From Planctomycetota bacterium (lineage in GTDB: Bacteria > Planctomycetota > Brocadiia > SM23-32), in assembly GCA_018400625.1 (NCBI GenBank), contig JAGYMJ010000694.1, positions 1 through 8,989 on the forward strand: a stretch of 8,989 nt of DNA. Direction: 5' to 3'. Position numbers and translations under genes: made by a program. Positions 5,347 through 8,989 of the stretch are shown in pieces. Every line of letters starts with the position of its first letter. Position 1 is the stretch's first letter. Under the pieces are notes generated by a model that did no database searches, was not told the DNA's origin, and saw nothing but the letters and a program-made list of their open reading frames with translations.

Positions 5347-8300
5347 ATGTCTAAACGAACTGGAAGATGGATATTGGTTATAGCTCTTTTTATCTTTGCC
5401 GTTTACGCGGCATACCCGCCTGTAAGGGTCTCAATTGAGCAAGAAAGGATCGTTGAGAAAGTCGCCGAAACTGCAGAAGAAGCTCAGGAGCACGGCGTAT
5501 CGCTGGGTGATACCTATGAAATAAGCTCTGAGACCATATTCCAGCGAAGCCTCCCCTTTGCGCTGGGTGAACGCGGCGAAGATGTGAGGGTGGTTGAACG
5601 CAAAGAGGACGGCAGTATCGTAAAAGAAAAAACCGAGTTTGTCGAAGGTCGGATAAAACGGGGATTGGATGTCGCCGGAGGAACGGAGCTTGTCTATGAA
5701 TTGATCCCGCCCGACGAGGAAGTGGCTGATGTGAATGTGGCCCAGGTCATTGACATCGTGCGTCGGCGTATAGACCCGCAAAATATTAAGGAATATATCA
5801 TTCAGCCCGCAGGTGAGAACCGGATACTGATCCAGGTGCCGGAGGCCACACAGGCCGAAGTTGCCGCTTTGAAGGACCGTATTACGAGGATGGGCCGGCT
5901 CGAGTTCAGACTCGGTCTGCCCCCGACCCAGGAACATGCGTCGAAATATGAACGGGCGGAAGAGGGGGTTATCGAACCGGGTTACGAGAAAATGCATATC
6001 GACGGCGATCCCGATAATCGTTTTTTCCTCATAAGCGACGGCGAGCCCGCAATAACGGGCGAATATCTGCAGAGCGTAAGTGTGGCCAGAGATGAAATGG
6101 GACAGCTTGCGGTAGGGTTCAGGCTGACCCCCGCGGGCGGGCAGCGTTTTGCCCGCATCACTTCCAGAAATCGCGGTATGGTGCTCGGGGCGGTACTTGA
6201 CGGGATACTTCAAAGCGCCCCTACCATACAAAGCACTATAAGGGAACGCGGGCAGATAACAGGTCAGTTCTCGCAGGAAGAGGTGGACAATCTCATCGCC
6301 GTGCTGCAGGCCGGCAGCCTGCCGATGGACCTGGATATTTTGCAAGAAACGACCGTCGGCCCCCAGCTTGGGCAGGACAGTATCAGGCAGGGATTAAGAG
6401 CGATCTTTATCGCGGGTGTTTTGGTCATCGTGTTCATGGCCGGATATTATCTCCTCTGTGGATTGGTAGCTAATGCGGCGCTTATGCTGAACCTGGTCTT
6501 TCTGGCCGGAGTGCTCGGGCTGCTCGGCGCGGCTCTGACATTGCCCGGGCTCGCCGGTATCCTGCTCACCGTCGGTATGGCGGTCGATGCCAACGTGCTG
6601 ATTTTCGAAAGGATACGGGAAGAAGTTAAAGCGGGCAAGAGTATTCATGTCGCCCTGCGAAATGGGTATGACAAGGCTTATTCCACAATTATGGATGCCA
6701 ATATAACGACTCTCCTTACAGCCATAATTCTCTATATGGTCGGAACAGGCCCTGTTCGCGGGTTCGCCATAACCCTTTCGGTAGGTATAGTGCTGAGTCT
6801 GTTCACATCGCTCTATGTTACGCGGTTAGTTTTTGAAACGCTCATTTCCCGCGAGTGGATGAAGAGCTTTAAGATGGCCGCATTCATCGGTCAACCCAAG
6901 TTCTCCTACACCAAAGCCCGGGGGGCCGGATATATCTGCTCACTTGTCGTGCTGGCCTTAGGCCTTGGCATATTTGCGCTTCGGGGCTCCGACATGCTTG
7001 ATGTTGACTTTACCGGCGGAACGCTGGTACATCTCAATTTTGCCGAAAACATACCTGCCGATACGATACGTGCAAAGCTGATTGAAGGGGGCTACCCCTC
7101 ACCACAAGTCCAGGGAGTGCGAGGAGCCGACCGCGAAGGCTCCTCGGAGTTCAGGGTGCGTATCCCGGGAGTGGGGGACGAAAAGGTGAAAAGACAGATA
7201 ATGCCCGGTATCGTCGAAAAACTTGAAGCCGAAAAGCTGGCCTCCGAAGAAGATGTGACCGTGGGCAAAGACGGCCGAAGCATAAACCTTATGCTGAACC
7301 GTCAGGTCGATGAACTGAGATTGCGAACAATACTGGCGGGGGATGACGACAACCCTTACGCATTGGAACAGATTGGGGAAGTTCTGCCGGCGGGTGATCC
7401 TCATATCGATAAATTCACCTTATACGTTGAAGATCCCGGTTTCCGGTCTGTCGATGAAGTGCTTCTCGATGCACTCTGGGTGTTGAACCGTGTCGGTGCT
7501 CAAACGCTTCAGGTGGAAATTGAAGTGCCGGATGAATTGTCGGAAACCGAAGACGGAGAACCATACATCACCCTTAAAACAGATCAGACGCTTGATTGGC
7601 GCGTTTTAGAGCGTGGGATAAAGGACTTGAATCTTGAAGAACTCGCTGTTGAGCGGGAAGACGAACCCGCACGGGAGTTCACCTTAAAAGGCCCTGAACA
7701 ACAGCTCCAGGGTATCAGTTCGGGAACGGTAAGCTTTATTGATGCACAGATTGTCAATGACAACACCGTTACCTCTGAGCTTAACAACCCCATAAGCCGC
7801 ACAAGAATGGTATTACGGCTCGAGGAAAGGAATCTGCAAAATAATATCGTCATGGTGTCCCGCGGCCATGAGACCGATTCCTTTGTGCTGGCGCTTGGTG
7901 AAGAAAGGGTAAGGGAGAATATCGAAGAAATATTTGCCGGTCTCGGGGTTACAGGCGGGATTTCGGTATCGTCTGAGATACAAGATTCCGATATCCCGGG
8001 CTATTCGGTAGCAACGCTGGAATTTGACGAATCGGTCAATGAAGATATTATAAACTTCAGGCTGCGTGAAGCAGGTATTGAGCCCGGTCGTTACCTGTTG
8101 ACGGAAATCCCGGCCGGCGCATCGGTCAGTCAGATCGAACTGAGGTTGCCGAAAGATAAGGTGGAAGCCATGATGCAGGCGGCCGTGAACTCGTTCGCGG
8201 ACGCCAGTCCGGTAAGCCAAACGACAAGCATTGGTGCGGTCGTGGCGGGCGAGATGCAGGGCAGAGCATTGCTGGCAATCATCTGCGCGGCATTGATCAT

Positions 8301-8847
8301 CGTGCTCTATGTGGGCGTTCGTTTCCATGCGGTCAAATTCGGCATAGCCGCCGTCATAGCACTTCTGCACGATGTAGCCATAACGGCCGGTATTATTGCT
8401 ATTGCCGACCTTACGGGTGTTTTTGGGGATGTGAAGATCAACTTGCCCATGCTTGCGGCCTTCCTCACCATCATCGGTTACAGCCTCAATGATACAATAG
8501 TGGTGTTCGACCGCATACGGGAGAATACCATACAAAAGGGAAAAAGCATGCTGAACGATGAAATTATCGACCTCAGCATAAATCAGACCTTTAGCCGTAC
8601 GGTACTGACATCCTTCACGACTTTTACCGTCGTGCTGGTGCTTTATATATTCGGCGGTGTTGCCCTCCAGGGCCTGGCCTTTACATTGCTTGTCGGTGTG
8701 CTGGTGGGAACCTACTCAAGTGTGTTCATCGCCAGTCCGATCTTATTGGATTGGCAGCCCATAAAGCTCGGTACCAAGCTGTTTTTCAAGGTGACAACTT
8801 ACCCGATCCGAGCGCCTTTCATACTTGCAGGTAAACTCGTTGGATAA
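5347..8847 (+). CDS. secDF: Fused protein translocase subunit SecDF with expanded SecF periplasmic region
   Basis: SecDF uses the proton gradient to help the SecYEG channel pull secreted proteins across the inner membrane. This 1166-aa fusion (from ATG 5347) carries both halves. SecD: TM1 (about 8-24); an extra acidic stretch of about 80 residues before the GLDVAGG motif (106-112); the P1 head to about 345; then five helices with TLPGLAGILLTVGMAVDANV (398-417), whose Asp414 is in the proton-pathway position, and RIREE. SecF: linker with FSYTKARG, TM1 (about 528-546), DFTGG (554-558), SIG (961-963), helices from about 973, and GYSLNDTIVVFDRIREN (1044-1060). The helix pattern fits the usual 6+6 topology. 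Residues about 548-970 between SecF TM1 and TM2 span roughly 420 residues, against about 100 in E. coli SecF. The reading frame is intact throughout, so this is not a misassembled fusion of separate genes. No yajC is beside it in this window. Confidence 0.95.
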   Translation: MSKRTGRWILVIALFIFAVYAAYPPVRVSIEQERIVEKVAETAEEAQEHGVSLGDTYEISSETIFQRSLPFALGERGEDVRVVERKEDGSIVKEKTEFVEGRIKRGLDVAGGTELVYELIPPDEEVADVNVAQVIDIVRRRIDPQNIKEYIIQPAGENRILIQVPEATQAEVAALKDRITRMGRLEFRLGLPPTQEHASKYERAEEGVIEPGYEKMHIDGDPDNRFFLISDGEPAITGEYLQSVSVARDEMGQLAVGFRLTPAGGQRFARITSRNRGMVLGAVLDGILQSAPTIQSTIRERGQITGQFSQEEVDNLIAVLQAGSLPMDLDILQETTVGPQLGQDSIRQGLRAIFIAGVLVIVFMAGYYLLCGLVANAALMLNLVFLAGVLGLLGAALTLPGLAGILLTVGMAVDANVLIFERIREEVKAGKSIHVALRNGYDKAYSTIMDANITTLLTAIILYMVGTGPVRGFAITLSVGIVLSLFTSLYVTRLVFETLISREWMKSFKMAAFIGQPKFSYTKARGAGYICSLVVLALGLGIFALRGSDMLDVDFTGGTLVHLNFAENIPADTIRAKLIEGGYPSPQVQGVRGADREGSSEFRVRIPGVGDEKVKRQIMPGIVEKLEAEKLASEEDVTVGKDGRSINLMLNRQVDELRLRTILAGDDDNPYALEQIGEVLPAGDPHIDKFTLYVEDPGFRSVDEVLLDALWVLNRVGAQTLQVEIEVPDELSETEDGEPYITLKTDQTLDWRVLERGIKDLNLEELAVEREDEPAREFTLKGPEQQLQGISSGTVSFIDAQIVNDNTVTSELNNPISRTRMVLRLEERNLQNNIVMVSRGHETDSFVLALGEERVRENIEEIFAGLGVTGGISVSSEIQDSDIPGYSVATLEFDESVNEDIINFRLREAGIEPGRYLLTEIPAGASVSQIELRLPKDKVEAMMQAAVNSFADASPVSQTTSIGAVVAGEMQGRALLAIICAALIIVLYVGVRFHAVKFGIAAVIALLHDVAITAGIIAIADLTGVFGDVKINLPMLAAFLTIIGYSLNDTIVVFDRIRENTIQKGKSMLNDEIIDLSINQTFSRTVLTSFTTFTVVLVLYIFGGVALQGLAFTLLVGVLVGTYSSVFIASPILLDWQPIKLGTKLFFKVTTYPIRAPFILAGKLVG
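7252..7989 (+). other. Extra periplasmic segment inside the SecF half
   Basis: This covers residues about 636-881 of SecDF, lying between a first SecF P1-like module (about 556-630) and a last one (about 886-951). It is polar and acidic, has no hydrophobic helix, and is predicted to be periplasmic because it lies between SecF TM1 and TM2. Beta-alpha-beta patterns recur, for example FTLYVED followed by a helix then LQVEIEVPDE (about 690-730), and YITLKTD then EFTLKGPEQQLQ (about 740-787). The boundaries are judged by eye. Confidence 0.6.
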
Positions 8848-8923
8848 ATGGGTATTGTCAACAGGTAACTCAGCAATGTTTTTAATTTCTTTGATAAAGT
8901 TGGGGATTGAATAAATCATCGTG

Positions 8924-8963
8924 TTTTTTTGCCGCTTTAATTGGCGTTATTTTTTGTTTTTTT
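8924..8963 (+). terminator. T-rich tract after secDF, possible weak terminator
   Basis: Three T-runs (8924-8930, 8950-8955, 8957-8963) surround a very short stem, GCC/GGC (8931-8933 and 8943-8945) with a 9-nt loop. The stem is too short for confidence. The 142 bp after secDF otherwise hold no gene that I can see. Confidence 0.25.
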
Positions 8964-8989
8964 ACCGTTTTGTTGAGGTCGATGGGGTA

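Noticed and set aside
7813..8535. Long minus-strand frame of 240 codons inside secDF
   Set aside because: It is a shadow of the strongly supported SecDF coding frame, with a low-complexity His/Arg/Cys-rich translation and no RBS.
8848..8989. Search for a gene or promoter after secDF
   Set aside because: A TTGTCA (8855-8860) has no -10 at acceptable spacing, and no reading frame of useful length occurs.

Overview
The window is ordinary bacterial chromosome: intact genes, good Shine-Dalgarno sites and sigma70-like promoters. There is no sign of phage, insertion sequences, CRISPR or plasmid functions. The organism cannot be named from the sequence. A fused SecD-SecF protein with an unusually large SecF periplasmic part, next to a Gfo/Idh/MocA oxidoreductase paired with a sugar isomerase/epimerase, would suit a Gram-negative environmental lineage such as the Planctomycetota/Verrucomicrobiota group or Hydrogenedentota-like bacteria. 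That placement is inference only.

Left part, minus strand (52-2081): a Gfo/Idh/MocA-type NAD(P)-dependent oxidoreductase is followed by a TIM-barrel sugar phosphate isomerase/epimerase. The pair looks like a small carbohydrate-catabolism unit whose substrate is unknown. The oxidoreductase has an extended -10 promoter upstream. The isomerase also has a near-consensus promoter of its own, whose -35 overlaps the oxidoreductase stop codon.

Middle (2082-2806): a 338-bp divergent intergenic region carries promoters in both directions and a perfect 9-bp dyad. It is followed by a 77-aa two-helix LapA-domain (DUF1049) membrane protein with a very strong RBS, then a 153-bp leader before guaA.

Right part, plus strand (2807-8847): guaA (GMP synthase, GMP biosynthesis), nadD (nicotinate-mononucleotide adenylyltransferase, NAD biosynthesis) and a 1166-aa secDF fusion (protein export). 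guaA and nadD are 43 bp apart and could be co-transcribed. secDF lies behind a 313-bp gap with its own candidate promoter and two tiny abutting reading frames. The right edge (8848-8989) is AT-rich, T-tract DNA without a gene.

The most unusual item is SecDF. The stretch between the first and second SecF membrane helices is about 420 residues, against roughly 100 in a typical SecF. It appears to contain several beta-alpha-beta modules resembling the normal SecF periplasmic domain. No clearly new multi-gene system is visible.
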